Assembly (NCBI GenBank): GCA_037127315.1
Contig: JBBBDQ010000332.1
Span: 905,001-969,000 of the forward strand
Direction: 5' to 3'
From: Ascarosepion bandense
Taxonomy: Eukaryota > Mollusca > Cephalopoda > Sepiida > Sepiidae
Length of the DNA: 64,000 nucleotides
Positions 22,270-32,953 of the stretch are shown in pieces (within the stretch, counting starts at the first letter, position 1; the number at the start of each line of letters is the position of its first letter). Below the pieces are notes generated by a model. The model saw only the letters and a program-made list of their open reading frames with translations. It was not told the DNA's origin and did not search any database. The translations under genes and the position numbers were made by a program.

Positions 22270-23560
22270 CTATTGTAAAAAATATAAGATTACAAAAGCA
22301 AGTAAAAAAAATAGTTTATCACAATTAGGTATGAAATGGAGCTGCTCAAACCCCACTTTCCGACCCTGATAGAATTCAATATCATTTACGCGGTCTTATG
22401 GGTGGTGAACTATATTCCACCACAAAGCTTCTTTCTTAAGGACAAAACGTCACGTGCTTGTTCTTTCTCTGTCGCTATATCCATGGCAAGTGTTCAGATG
22501 AGCTGTATTCATCAGCTGAACCAGCTCAGACCTTTACAGTGAAGACACGTCACGCCGCATTCACATGGTTAAATCATACTAATTGTTTTTATGATCCATT
22601 GGTAAGGAGTAAGTTACCGAAAATCACTAATTTATAGAAAAGACAGCTGTGAGGCTACTTCTCCGATAATAACGACCCTAAACCCTTCAATTTTACCGTC
22701 AATTGTTGTATATCCTACCCATTCTCAGAATATGCACTTACCTCATCCTCTTACAACAATCTCATTAAGCAATCTTCCTACCTTGAGTGACTCATTAATC
22801 TTTTTAAGTCTATAGTTAACTGTTAGGCTTCATCCATATCCTTATAAAATGCACTTCTTACTTGCTCCTCTTTTATTAATATCACCAAATCATTCAGCAA
22901 TCCTCTGTCTTGAGTGGCTATTAAGTCTTGTATTAAATGAATATTTAGATAAGAAGGAGACAGAACACAAGGAAAAGAAAATAAAAAATTGTGGTGGGAT
23001 GAGCTAGAAGCCCGACACCCTGCTTAATGTGGCTATATCCATTAAAGTTTACTCATCATCGTAGTCGACGTTGTAGTGGAAGTTGATAGCCCCTGTCTAG
23101 TCGAGAATGAAAACCATCTGCTTTTCTTTTTTTTTTTTTAAAGTGCTAAATTCATAGTCATTGTGCTAAAGATTTCATCCAGGACGGAATTGCCGTCGCC
23201 TCCAAAATAAAAACATTTCACATTTGACTTGAAAATTAAACAAATACCTAAATAAAAAAATATAAAAAAACTGGGGGGTGGGGAAAAAAGGTAAATAAAT
23301 AAACTAAATAGGCGGAAATAGACGTTCGGATGTGGGCAGATTTAAAGGGCTTCGAAAAAGTTCCCATTGTTCGCTTGAACATAATTACGCCAAAACAAAA
23401 AAGAAAATGAAATACAACTCGAACTAAGAAATGTCTCAAATGCTTATCTAAAAAGTCAAAGAAAAATTATTAAAAGAAATAGGAATAAAATGTTAAGCAA
23501 AATTGAATATAAATCGTGAAAGTAACAACAAATATGAACCGAATGAACGTGTTACATTAG
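22270..23560. other. No gene recognised
   Basis: Short open frames without resemblance to known families. I noted no transposon termini. Confidence 0.35.
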
Positions 23561-23779
23561 ATTGTCTGCAATATTCCATTTATAGGATGCCCAGTAAAAA
23601 AAAAAAAATCTGTCAATTCAGAAAGGCGTGAGACAACTGTTGAAAAATGGTGACAGTTAATATCACTGGAAAATTCAGGAAGAATTTCTGCACATTTCGG
23701 CAATCCCCATGTTGGATGTTCTTTGAAAGTACGATAACTTGATGATATTTGGTAAAGGTGAGGATAGCTGATAGGTTGG

Positions 23780-24895
23780 GTGTTTGTTTCATTGCATTTA
23801 TGGATAGTTTATCGAAAATGTCTTTGATTATTTTGTTTGATTGGAGGTTCTTCTAATCATTTTTAAAATTTTGAATAAGTGTGTGGGAATATTGATTGTG
23901 GTTAAAAACCATGAGGATTCGGTTGTTGTTTTTTCTTTTCTTGTATATGAGAAGTGTGTTACAATTTATGTGGATGGTTTTATTTAGTGCTTCTTTTATC
24001 ATTTTTATTGGGTATTTTTATTTTAGAAATTGCTTTGTTAGGTTGTTAATGCTGTATAGAAAATCTAGATGGTCTGAGCATATGCGTTTGATTCTTAGAA
24101 ATGAGCTGTATAGGATAGATTTTTTTTAATTTAAGGGGATGACAACTGTTAGTGTAGGAATTTATGGTGGTTTGTAGGTTTGTTGTATAGACTGGTGGAA
24201 TGTGTTTGTTTAGTTTTATCATGATGTTTAAGAAAGGGACGGATTTGTATGAGTACTGCATGGTAAATTTAATTGTATTGTGAAAGTTGATGCAGAAAGT
24301 AAAAAAGTTTTTTAATTTTTCTAATCCATGAGTCCATAATAAGAAAATGTCATCAATATATCTAAAACAATGTGATGGTTTATATTCTGGATTGTCTAGT
24401 ATACTACTTTCTAGAATGTGCATAAAGATATTGGCATAACTAGGTGCCATTTTCGTGCCCATTGCTGTGCCACTAATCTGTAAATAGTGTTTGTTGTTGA
24501 ATTTAAAATTATTATGTGTTAAAATGAAATTTATTAATTGGGATATATCTATAATTTGGTTGTTAGGTAATTTGATGTTACAAAGGAACTCATGGCAAGC
24601 TGATACTCCTTCAACATGTGGAATGTACGTGTACAGAGATGTAACATCCATCGTTACTAGGATGTTATCATCCTGGACTAAGTTAATGTTTTGTAATTTG
24701 TTGAGAAAGTCAGGAGTGTCTCTAATATAACTAGGTATGTTAGGCAATAAAGGTTTTAGGATATTGTCTATGTACCCAGATATAAGTTCTGTGAGGGTAC
24801 CAATGCCTGATATTATGGGTCTGCCAGGTGGTGTGATTTTAAGGGTTTTTGAAATTTCATAGATGTTCTCTTCATTATTTGATTGTTTAGTTTGA
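23780..24895 (-). pseudogene. Penelope-like element RT fragment
   Basis: The minus strand reads PPGRPIISGIGTLTELISGYI (24870-24775 area), then a 233-residue open stretch. It includes DVTSLYTYIPHVEGVSA, QISGTAMGTKMAPSYANIFM and the catalytic FRYIDDIFLLW. This set, with YIDD and GTAMGTKMAP, is diagnostic of PLE reverse transcriptases. Further 3', broken NNRILMVFNHNQ and KIIKDIFDKL continue the family's post-RT region to about 23780. The GIY-YIG endonuclease is not seen here. Confidence 0.85.
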
Positions 24896-24904
24896 TGTGG
24901 GTTG

Positions 24905-25120
24905 GATGAAGACTTAAAAACAACCGAGACATAATTATCGTACCAGCCGATAAGGGCGGAGCTATAACCATCTTAGACACTAACAACTATAATAAAGAAG
25001 CAGAATTACTTCAAAATAACAGATTCTATGTACCCTTACCTCTAGATCCGACTAGCACTTACAAAACAGTATTATCACTTCTCATTCAGAACCACATTTT
25101 ACACTATCCAAAAACTACAT
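24905..25120 (+). pseudogene. Penelope-like element, RT N-terminal part, inverted
   Basis: An open plus-strand frame without Met reads NNRDIIIVPADKGGAITILD, then NRFYVPLPLDPTSTYKTVL. This is the PLE segment that normally sits just upstream of PGRPIISG. It lies immediately beside the minus-strand RT but on the opposite strand, so the 5' part of one element is inverted. Confidence 0.8.
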
Positions 25121-25267
25121 AAACTCTCCAAAATCATTTCAGAAAAACACCCTAACACCTCTTCATCCACGACTGATGAAGAGGAAGGTTTTGGTGTTAA
25201 ACCAGCTGAGTTAGAATTGAAAAAGATAGCTTTCTTGCTGCTAAGATCATGTTCTCAATACATTTAA
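25072..25267 (+). other. Open frame without start, unknown
   Basis: A frame shifted from the PLE N-terminal block reads TIQKLHKLSKIISEKHP, an acidic TTDEEEGFG and KPAELELKKIAFLLLR, then a stop at 25265. It overlaps the end of the PLE piece and may be more PLE N-terminal sequence after a frameshift. I do not recognise it. Confidence 0.3.
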
Positions 25268-25351
25268 CAATCCAAGTGTATTGTCCCCCCTGCAAACGTT
25301 AAACCTTACTTTTCGAACAATGTCTATTCGTGCATATCTGCTTGTAAAGTA

Positions 25352-26271
25352 ACTATATAAAAGGCAATCTGTGAGTCTGTGTGTGACTGTAACCTATGCA
25401 CGCCTACATTTTTTAAGCTACGCCATTCAAACTTTCTAGGGACACATATCTACAGGGAAGCCAGGTCGACAGATACTTTTGAGTTTAAGTTCACTTTTTT
25501 GGCCAACGGAGCCGATTGTTTGCATTTGCTCCGTAAACATCTAAGATCTAAGATGGTTGCTAGATTACGTCACAGAAATCAAATCACATCGCGACTAAAA
25601 AAAAAAAAAAGAGCTTTTATATTTAATTTTTATTCCGACGTTTTAAAAATTCATTTTGTCAACAAAAAAATGTGAACATTTTTCCCCGTAATTTTGAAAC
25701 AAAAGAAATATTTTTAAAAAAAAGTGTTTTTTTTTCAAACAAAAAAAAATGTAAAAAAAAAATGCCAATGGTTAATTTAATTATTTAAGTCTTTTTTTTT
25801 CAGATTTAATATTTCATAATTCAGAAAATAAAATTTAAAAAAAACTTTTTTTTCACTAAATATTTCATGGAAGAAATCAACTGTAATTCTTGTGGCATTA
25901 ATGCAACCTTTTCTTGTAAAATTAAATGTCAACATTTTTAAATATTCTTCGAAAATTCTGAAATTCATTTAGTCAAAAAAAAAATTAAATATTTTACTCC
26001 GTAATTTTGAAACAAAAACAAAAGCAATGTTGTTTACAATGTCACACAAAGCATTAACTCACGTTTACGAAAAAACAAAAGAAAAAAATATTTTTAATGG
26101 AATTTTTTTTAACAGTTTTTAAACAACAATTTTTTATATAATTATTCTTTTATGGAACATTTTTAAAGTGAGGCGGCGACTACAAGCGCTCGGAAATCGC
26201 AACACGCTGCATTAATCATCTAATTAAAAAATGTTCTGAGTTGCACGGGCAACGCCAGGCTATGATGCTAG
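25352..26271 (+). mobile_element. Helitron-like non-autonomous element
   Basis: The 3' end has a short GC hairpin (gcacgggcaacgcc) and ends CTAG (26268-26271) followed by T. The 5' end (ctatataaaaggcaatctg) resembles Helitron starts, but the terminal TC is not clean, so the boundary is approximate. The interior is A/T-rich with poly-A/T runs and has no Rep/helicase frame. Confidence 0.5.
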
Positions 26272-26292
26272 TAGACCATAAATTAAAGACAA

Positions 26293-26523
26293 TTAATTGG
26301 CATTAGTGCTTAGGTTAATACATATTGGATTTTTGAAAATTCCTATTGTTTCAATGTTTCGCAGATTAAAAACGCACTCAGTGCATTGGCCTGAGATGAA
26401 AACTTCATGATCACATTGCTGAGGAATGCCAGATGCTTTAAGATTGGATGCGCAGGTGGTGCAATGAATAATTACTCCGAATTGTTCATCATAGAACCGA
26501 GTTCCAAATAGCCTTGGGGTAGC
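26293..26523 (-). other. Cys/His-rich open frame, possible exon
   Basis: The minus strand is open for 77 codons from a putative acceptor (cccatag at 26530-26524) to a stop (26295-26293). It has no Met. It encodes RLFGTRFYDEQFGVIIHC, then a CX2C-X12-CXH-X7-CX2C pattern (CTTC, CDH, CTEC), suggesting metal binding. The acceptor's pyrimidine tract is weak; a candidate donor (atgtatt) lies near 26320. I do not recognise the family; a retroelement zinc-knuckle remnant is an alternative. Confidence 0.3.
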
Positions 26524-26733
26524 TATGGGTCAATTTATCACAAATTATTATTAGCTCCCAAAATATTTTGACAATGTAAAATTATTTTTAGGTTATAAAT
26601 AACGTAACGATTAGGAAAAATCAAGAATAGTAGTAAAATTACCGTTTGGCCTTTATTCACGCTTCATAATGAAGGTTAAATAAAAAGCTTAAAGATGCTA
26701 AATTTATAAACGTTTTTATTGGTTAATTATCTT

Positions 26734-26735
<2 letters not shown>

Positions 26736-26788
<53 letters not shown>
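26736..26788. repeat. (TA)n microsatellite
   Basis: About 25 TA units. Confidence 0.95.
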
Positions 26789-26789
<1 letters not shown>

Positions 26790-27003
26790 TGAAGAATCAA
26801 TGGATTTAATTTTTAATTCGACGTTGTTATAGTGGATACTTCGTATTTAAAATAAACGTCCGTCTTTATTTATTAAATAATGTGTATTACGTCAGTCAGT
26901 CAGCACGTTCTTTTGACATTTTCTGATAGCGCACGAGAAACTGACATTCTTGGTCGATCAAACCTACATAAGATGTATATGATAAATTACTCTCTCGCTC
27001 TTT

Positions 27004-27004
<1 letters not shown>

Positions 27005-27075
<71 letters not shown>
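27005..27075. repeat. (CA)n(TA)n compound microsatellite
   Basis: About 23 CA units pass directly into about 12 TA units. It directly precedes the dispersed repeat at 27075-27365. Confidence 0.95.
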
Positions 27076-27365
<290 letters not shown>

Positions 27366-27794
27366 ATGTACTTGACGTAGGATAACATATATATATATAT
27401 ATAATAAACCCACTACATATATTGGTTTTACTACAACCACGTCTCACGTAGATTTACCTGTCACCTTTCTGATCAGAGTACAATTAAACAACATTTCTTA
27501 GAAAAACATAGCCATGTAGCTAATATCAGATATATTTTAGTCAACAATACAATAATTCTCACTCATACACAAAGTAAAATAAAACTTCAGATATTGGAGG
27601 CCATCTACATTATAATCCAAACAACCCACAATTAATAAAATCACGATTAAATCTGGTCATAGCACATTACATTGCATTTAAATATATGGTTCTGTTATTA
27701 TTTTAAGCTCTCACGCGGTGTGACGTCATAGAACCGCATTACAAATTTACGATCTGCGTTTGCTATTTTTGGTAAGTGTTATCGTTGCTTAGCA

Positions 27795-28043
27795 AAGTTT
27801 TTTGTCAACACAAGATAAAATCAACGCTGATGGTGGAGATTTTTATGCTAACGTCATTGTAACCTCTCTGAAGGTGGCTCATGCGAGTCGAAAGCTTAGA
27901 ACCAACTTAATAAAAATTATCCAAATGTTGGAGAATATTTGGCTTTATTTTCATCTGAAATTAAAGCCAAAATACGATGTTCAGAACGGCCCATGGATAA
28001 GCATAATAGACATTCATTGTCTCTTATATTTAACAGTATATGT
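27795..28043 (+). repeat. Dispersed repeat with hammerhead-like motif
   Basis: This is the partner of 20957-21200. It holds CTGAAGG (27868-27874), a GGCTC...GAGTC stem and GAAAG. The last core base differs from CTGANGA, so activity is unlikely. Confidence 0.5.
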
Positions 28044-28047
28044 TTAG

Positions 28048-28120
<73 letters not shown>

Positions 28121-28121
28121 T
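28048..28121. repeat. (CA)n(TA)n compound microsatellite
   Basis: About 23 CA and 13 TA units at the end of the dispersed repeat 27795-28043. Confidence 0.95.
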
Positions 28122-28295
28122 ATGGACTCTCCCATCGATTTCGATATATGAGGGTCTAACCTTAGTAAGACATCCACACAAAGGTTTGTTTATAGTGGTG
28201 AAGGCATTGTGTAGTACCATCCACACTTTTTGAGAACTGCTGATAACAAACAATCGGTGCAGAAATCTGCCACAGATCGCATGAACAGTAGACCT

Positions 28296-28450
28296 CAATT
28301 ATTTAACCCATAATTGGAGGGAACGGACGGATTAATACCTTTCCCACGGGTACTATTGCGCAAGTGAATGCAGTGTGCTCGACTGGAATTGGAACTCGGC
28401 TCACCGATTTCCCCCTCCAAGCCGACATCCACCGCACCACAACGCACATC
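28296..28450 (-). mobile_element. SINE (type A), 5' half
   Basis: On the minus strand the tRNA-like head (gtgcggtggatgtcggcttgg) and B-box region are present, and the element ends before its conserved centre. Truncation at the 3' side is unusual for retroposition and suggests a later deletion. Confidence 0.7.
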
Positions 28451-28478
28451 CGTAAATATATATATAAATATATATATA

Positions 28479-28877
28479 CTACCGAACATAATTATTAGTC
28501 AACCCCAGTTTATTAAAAAAAATTATGTATTTCGTACTATTTTTAGTATTTATTGCCAAGTGGATAGTTCGAAATGAAAATAGAATGTTTCTTTTGTTAT
28601 TAAAACTTTGCAAAATTTTACAAGGCAAAGAAGCAAAGATGAACTTGTCAGAATCAGCTTAAATTGTCTTCATTTTTCCATTAAGGAAACTGCAATATAG
28701 GTAATTATTAAATATTTATAAATTCCTTTGATGCACATGTTATTGTGTAATATTAAAAAAAGAACCATTCTATTTTCATTTAGAATTATTGACTTGACAA
28801 TAAATAGTAAAACATTGTATGAAATATCCCATTTTCTTAAACACAGGGGTGGCCTAATAATTAAAGAGGTGGTAGTG
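28479..28877. mobile_element. MITE with about 190-bp inverted repeats
   Basis: The left end ctaccgaacataattattag and the inverse of the right end (cactaccacctctttaatta) match for roughly 190 bp each side, including the block agtatttattgccaag and its inverse. It is closely related to 31083-31450. Ends and structure suggest a Tc1/mariner-type MITE; no transposase remains. Confidence 0.75.
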
Positions 28878-28881
28878 TGAG

Positions 28882-28883
<2 letters not shown>

Positions 28884-28923
<40 letters not shown>
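28884..28923. repeat. (TA)n microsatellite
   Basis: About 20 TA units next to the MITE. Confidence 0.95.
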
Positions 28924-28926
<3 letters not shown>

Positions 28927-29127
28927 ACAAACTTATAACTATACTTGTTTTGAAAAACCCTCCGCGTATCTACATGGAAGGAAAAAAATAGTTGTAAAAA
29001 AAAAGAGCTAAGCACATGAACATCAGCCAAAGGTTTTCGGACTGAGTCAGCACGTAGCCCAAAGAAAAAACCCGAGACGAGTAATCAACTAACAAAAAAG
29101 AGCACAGCACTTAAGCGGAGCAGATTA

Positions 29128-29270
29128 AGTAAAGTAAACCTAATGAACTAACAAAGCTACCAAGGTTTCACCTAAGCGGATCGTCAGGGGTTCGCTGGAA
29201 CCAGCGTTCCCTGACGATCCGCTTAGGTGAAACCTTGGTAGGTTTGTTGGCTCACTAAGTTTACTTTACT
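29128..29270. repeat. 143-bp near-perfect hairpin with hammerhead-like arms
   Basis: Arms 29128-29198 and 29201-29270 are inverted copies around a 2-nt loop. The right arm (plus) holds CTGACGA (29211-29217), GAAAC (29229-29233) and ACCTTGGTA, which pairs as ACC/GGT with A after it. The left arm holds the same on the minus strand. Stem II is weak (CC/GG), so the core is only partly hammerhead-like. Confidence 0.8.
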
Positions 29271-29289
29271 ATATATATATATAACAGGC

Positions 29290-29615
29290 CTGTCTCCAAA
29301 TGGATTATTTATGTTCTGGCTTGCGATTGACCACTATAAACAGCAGTTATTTACGACTTTACGCTATGTTCTCTAGTTACAGTGTAGAACGGCCATTCAA
29401 AGCGGTTACTAATTAGAACACTCACTGCTGGCGTTATTTACATTTCTCAAAACATTACACGCTATGAAATCGGCCTTTCTTATACGTGCCTGGTGGGTGA
29501 ATATCCGACTGCTGTTAAATCAGTGGGATATCATTCCCGGCTTGAAGCAAACAGTAAATCTATCCGCATTGAAGTGCTGTGATACAGCAAAACAGGCCTG
29601 TCTTCGGATGGTTTA
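29290..29615 (+). mobile_element. Possible type-C SINE, degraded
   Basis: The words aacaggcctgtctccaaatgg (29283) and aaacaggcctgtcttcggat (29597) flank a segment with tcattcccggcttgaagcaa, related to the tail of the 50105-50245 SINE. A tRNA-like head is not clear. Confidence 0.35.
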
Positions 29616-29751
29616 TAGCAGTCAACTAACTTAGTAACTGAATATGACCATTGCTGAAAAGTTTGATCACGTCTTGAGTGAAAGCGGAGTTGTTTTTACA
29701 GTTTTTCTGATACATCCTAAATGTTAATTCATTTCTGACGTAGTATTAACT

Positions 29752-29756
29752 CTCTT

Positions 29757-29799
<43 letters not shown>

Positions 29800-29800
29800 T
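29752..29800. repeat. (TC)n(TA)n compound microsatellite
   Basis: A TC run is followed by TA units. Confidence 0.95.
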
Positions 29801-29941
29801 GGTTAAAGTAATAGGGTTGTTCCAACGAGAGAAATTGGTATAGAATAAAAAGTTTTAGAAGCCGTAAACGTTTTCTTCAAAGTGTATATTTATTGCTTTT
29901 GTTTTTATACATGTTATGATACTTTAAGTGTCCATAATGGT

Positions 29942-30000
29942 ATTTGTGACGCTACACGTGTTTCGAGTCTAAAATTGACTCTCTTCAGGCGAATAAATTT
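29942..30000 (-). ncRNA. Hammerhead-ribozyme-like motif, canonical core
   Basis: On the minus strand: CTGAAGA (29988-29982, fits CUGANGA); stem II GAGTC / GACTC (29981-29977 and 29969-29965) with a 7-nt loop; GAAA (29964-29961). Next comes a self-complementary ACACGTGT (29961-29954) serving as stem III, then A (29953) as the cleavage-site base. Stem I starts CGC / GCG (29991-29989 with 29952-29950), then an internal loop, then ATTT/AAAT. It lies about 620 bp downstream of the PLE endonuclease fragment on the same strand. PLE hammerheads with very short stem III are known; activity here is inferred, not shown. Confidence 0.65.
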
Positions 30001-30368
30001 GTGGCTTTACTTATCGAGTTCCTTTTGTTTCTGATGTCCAACTTGTTGTTTTATGAATAAGTAGTAAAAATAAGAAAATAAATAAAATTAGCAAAGTAAA
30101 ATAAAATAAGATAAAATAAATCAAATGTTGGCACGTTGAATGGTCTGTGTTTTTTCACATCAGCACGTGTATAATTGGATAAACAGATAAATAAATAATA
30201 AATAAACAGATGAATGAATCAAGTGCTCACCCCAGTTTGAAATGATTTTGGTCTGGGGTTACCTTTTTAGTATAATAAAATTATCTTCTAGTCGCCTTTG
30301 CTTATCTATTATCCTTTTCATCGGTCAGTTGGTTGTTCTTTATTGCTTTGATGGTGTTTTAAATTTGG

Positions 30369-30560
30369 TGTGTGTGTGTGTGTGTGTAAGCGTTTTTTAT
30401 TTCGTCTTTGTGTTTTAGAATTGTTTTTTATGGGTCATCTGGTTCTTTTTTTTATTGTTTGGGGTTATCTTTTGAATTTGGTGTGTGTGTATGTATGTGG
30501 GTGTGTGTATGTGTGTGTGTGTGTATGTATGTGTGTGCCTGTATGTTTTTCGGTGTGTGT
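30369..30560. repeat. (TG)n microsatellite blocks
   Basis: TG runs at 30369-30386 and 30480-30560, broken by AT-rich words. The 93-residue open frame starting here is poly-Cys/Val artefact. Confidence 0.85.
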
Positions 30561-30617
30561 GTATTTTTCATGTTGTTTTGTTGAGCGAAGGCTTGTATTT
30601 TTTATGAATCTTTCTTC

Positions 30618-30950
30618 CTACATTATTAATATTTCATCACCCGTGTTTTGATATATAGGTATAACTTTGAATTTGCCATCACTACATTCATGGAAATGTT
30701 GGGAAATATATAATTTCCTGTTATATGATAATCTTATATTGCTTTTATGAAGGGAAATTCTATTATTCAAGCATTGTGTCGCTCCTACATATATCTTTGC
30801 GCATTTGTCGCATTTTAGAGCGTAAACTACATTTTTCAAGTTGCAGCTCAGATCCGATTTTATTTCGAATGTAGTTACGTTTTTGAACTGGAAGTGTTTT
30901 CCGTTTATTATTGTGTTGCATACTCCACATCTTTTTTTTTGTTGCATTTT
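30618..30950 (-). pseudogene. Penelope-like element GIY-YIG endonuclease fragment
   Basis: A 109-residue minus-strand frame reads CGVCNTIINGKHFQFKN, then VVYALKCDKCAKIYVGATQ, then RISLHKSNIR and SQHFHEC. The CGxC and VVYxxxCxxCxxxYVG motifs followed by an HxxxI stretch are the PLE-type GIY-YIG endonuclease with its zinc-binding Cys. The upstream RT is missing. No obvious frame damage is seen inside the fragment. Confidence 0.8.
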
Positions 30951-30978
30951 GTGTCCCTCTGTGTTGTGTTGTTGTTCG

Positions 30979-31016
<38 letters not shown>
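30979..31016. repeat. (TA)n microsatellite
   Basis: About 18 TA units just 5' of the PLE endonuclease fragment. Confidence 0.95.
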
Positions 31017-31020
<4 letters not shown>

Positions 31021-31082
31021 ACAAAATAAAACGCCATCCCAGAAAAAAAAGACCTTGATGCCAGTCTTTTCACATAAATATA

Positions 31083-31450
31083 CACTACCGGCCATAATTA
31101 TTAGGCCACTCCAGTTTTTAAAAAAATGATGTGTTTCATACTATTTTTAGTATTTATTGCTAAGCGGAAAATTCTAAATGAAAATAGAATAGTTCTTCCG
31201 TTAATACTGCACAATAACATGTGCATCAAAGGTACTGTTCTGGTGTCCAGTTTCTGGGTATTCTTACCCATCTCTTCTTCTTATTGGCAAAGGCTTCCTG
31301 GCTGCCTGTTAAAATTTTACAAAATAATAACAAAAGAACCATTTTATTTTCATTTAAAATTATCCACTTGGCAATAAATACTTAAAAATAGTAGAAAATA
31401 CATATTTTTTTAAAAACACTGAGGTGGCCTTATAATTATGGATGGTTGTG
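31083..31450. mobile_element. MITE, second copy of the 28479 family
   Basis: It starts cactaccggccataattatt with TA before it (31081-31082), and its right end is the diverged inverse. Arms of about 150-190 bp flank a short unique centre (about 31240-31310). It aligns with 28479-28877 across both arms. Confidence 0.8.
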
Positions 31451-31489
31451 TGTGTATATCTACATATGAACCGATACAAAAAGAATTTC

Positions 31490-31545
31490 GTCATCTGAAA
31501 TTATTATCTGGATTTAAATAACCTACGAAGTGTTGATAAGCAGAA
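31490..31545 (+). mobile_element. SINE tail fragment
   Basis: The words attatctggatttaaataacc and tgttgataagcag match the tail of the SINE at 43186-43235. Only the tail is present. Confidence 0.4.
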
Positions 31546-31652
31546 AAAAAACGAATCAATCAATATATGTCTATCACTTCATCTGTCTGTCTATTTATTC
31601 CGTCCTGATCCTTTTATCTATCTTCCTACCTAACTTAGTTTCTTCAAATCTC

Positions 31653-31659
31653 TCTCTCT

Positions 31660-31716
<57 letters not shown>
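31653..31716. repeat. (TC)n(TA)n compound microsatellite
   Basis: A TC run followed by TA units. Confidence 0.95.
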
Positions 31717-31723
<7 letters not shown>

Positions 31724-31850
31724 TCAAAACTATCTATGTGTGTACGCATGTATATCTACGAACTATAAGTATAGTGCTTCTTTAACAGCATTAAAATATT
31801 TTAGGAATTTAATGTGTAATTTTGAAAATGTTTATATACACAGGTACATG

Positions 31851-31930
31851 CATATATATATATATATATATATATATTTGTGTGTGTATGTGTGTGTGTT
31901 TGTGTGTGTGTGTGTGTATGTTTGTGTGTA
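31851..31930. repeat. (TA)n(TG)n compound microsatellite
   Basis: TA units followed by broken TG units. Confidence 0.95.
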
Positions 31931-32690
31931 ATGAAATTTTTCGTCAAAATACAATATGATAAATAATTCATTTAAAAGAATGAAGAAATTATGTGGAAAT
32001 TCGTTGACCGTGATTCCGATAAGTTTCATGTTTGCCTCGTTCTGATATCCACCTCCGACCAGAGCGCCATTTATTTCTTGCCTTCGTTTAGTTTTTTGTT
32101 TATATGCTCTTTTTATTGCATTATTTACTTGGTTTTAAATACTATTTTATTCCCTTCATTACTCTGCTTGCTCGGCCGAGCGTTTTAAAATTCGGAATCC
32201 GCTGAATCATTGAATTTTTTTCTTCGATTAAAAAGGACATCAGCACCAAATAAGAATTGAATTAAGTAAATGTTTCCCTCTGCCCTTCTCTCCACTCATT
32301 GCCTCCCTCCTTCACCCACTCTCTTTTTGCTCTTTTTCCCTCTCTCTCAGTTTCCTTGTAAATAGCTTAAATTGGCTTTTAAATGTATATGTATTTTAGC
32401 TTGCGAGTTTATTTTTGTTATTATTGCTTCTACTTTAAAAAATTATTATAGAAAAAAGATTTAATATAATACGTTTTTGGGTGAATTTATTTTATAAGTA
32501 TCCGCTCTTCCACCATTTTAAAACACTTTTTCCCAAATCCAAATATTGAATGAAAAATTAAATACGCTATCCTGCAGAAATACTTAAATATAGATTCAAC
32601 ACGATTATAAATGTCGAGTCAGTCAGTTGAAATATCCGAAAATTTAGCCTTAAATGTTACGGAAAAATTAATTATCAGGTCTGTACTGAA
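31931..32690. other. No gene recognised
   Basis: AT-rich; short frames only. A pyrimidine-rich stretch lies at 32275-32350. Confidence 0.35.
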
Positions 32691-32694
32691 AAGT

Positions 32695-32800
32695 AATAGG
32701 TGGCGTAGTGGAAAAGGTAAATTTACTGCGCCGATTTTGAAATTGTGGGTTGACGGTTCACATTGAATATCAATTTTAAATACCCTGATTTCTCTCTTAT
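32695..32800 (+). mobile_element. tRNA-like SINE head
   Basis: The stretch ggtggcgtagtggaaaaggt has an A-box shape and gggttgacggttcacattga lies at B-box distance. The B box is weak, so the call is tentative. Confidence 0.4.
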
Positions 32801-32880
32801 CTCGGACACTGATCTATAGCAGCAAAATGAAAGAAAAAACGCAACTATAATGGTAATGTTTGTCTATATTTCTGATATTA

Positions 32881-32881
<1 letters not shown>

Positions 32882-32922
<41 letters not shown>
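32882..32922. repeat. (TA)n microsatellite
   Basis: About 20 TA units, followed by another TA run at 32936-32953 that abuts the Helitron 3' end. Confidence 0.95.
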
Positions 32923-32926
<4 letters not shown>

Positions 32927-32953
32927 AATTATTTGCATATATATATATATATA

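Noticed and set aside
25173..25203. CTGATGA followed by a possible stem and TAAAC
   Set aside because: It lies within an apparently open frame, the GAAA box is TAAA, and no paired inverted copy is nearby.
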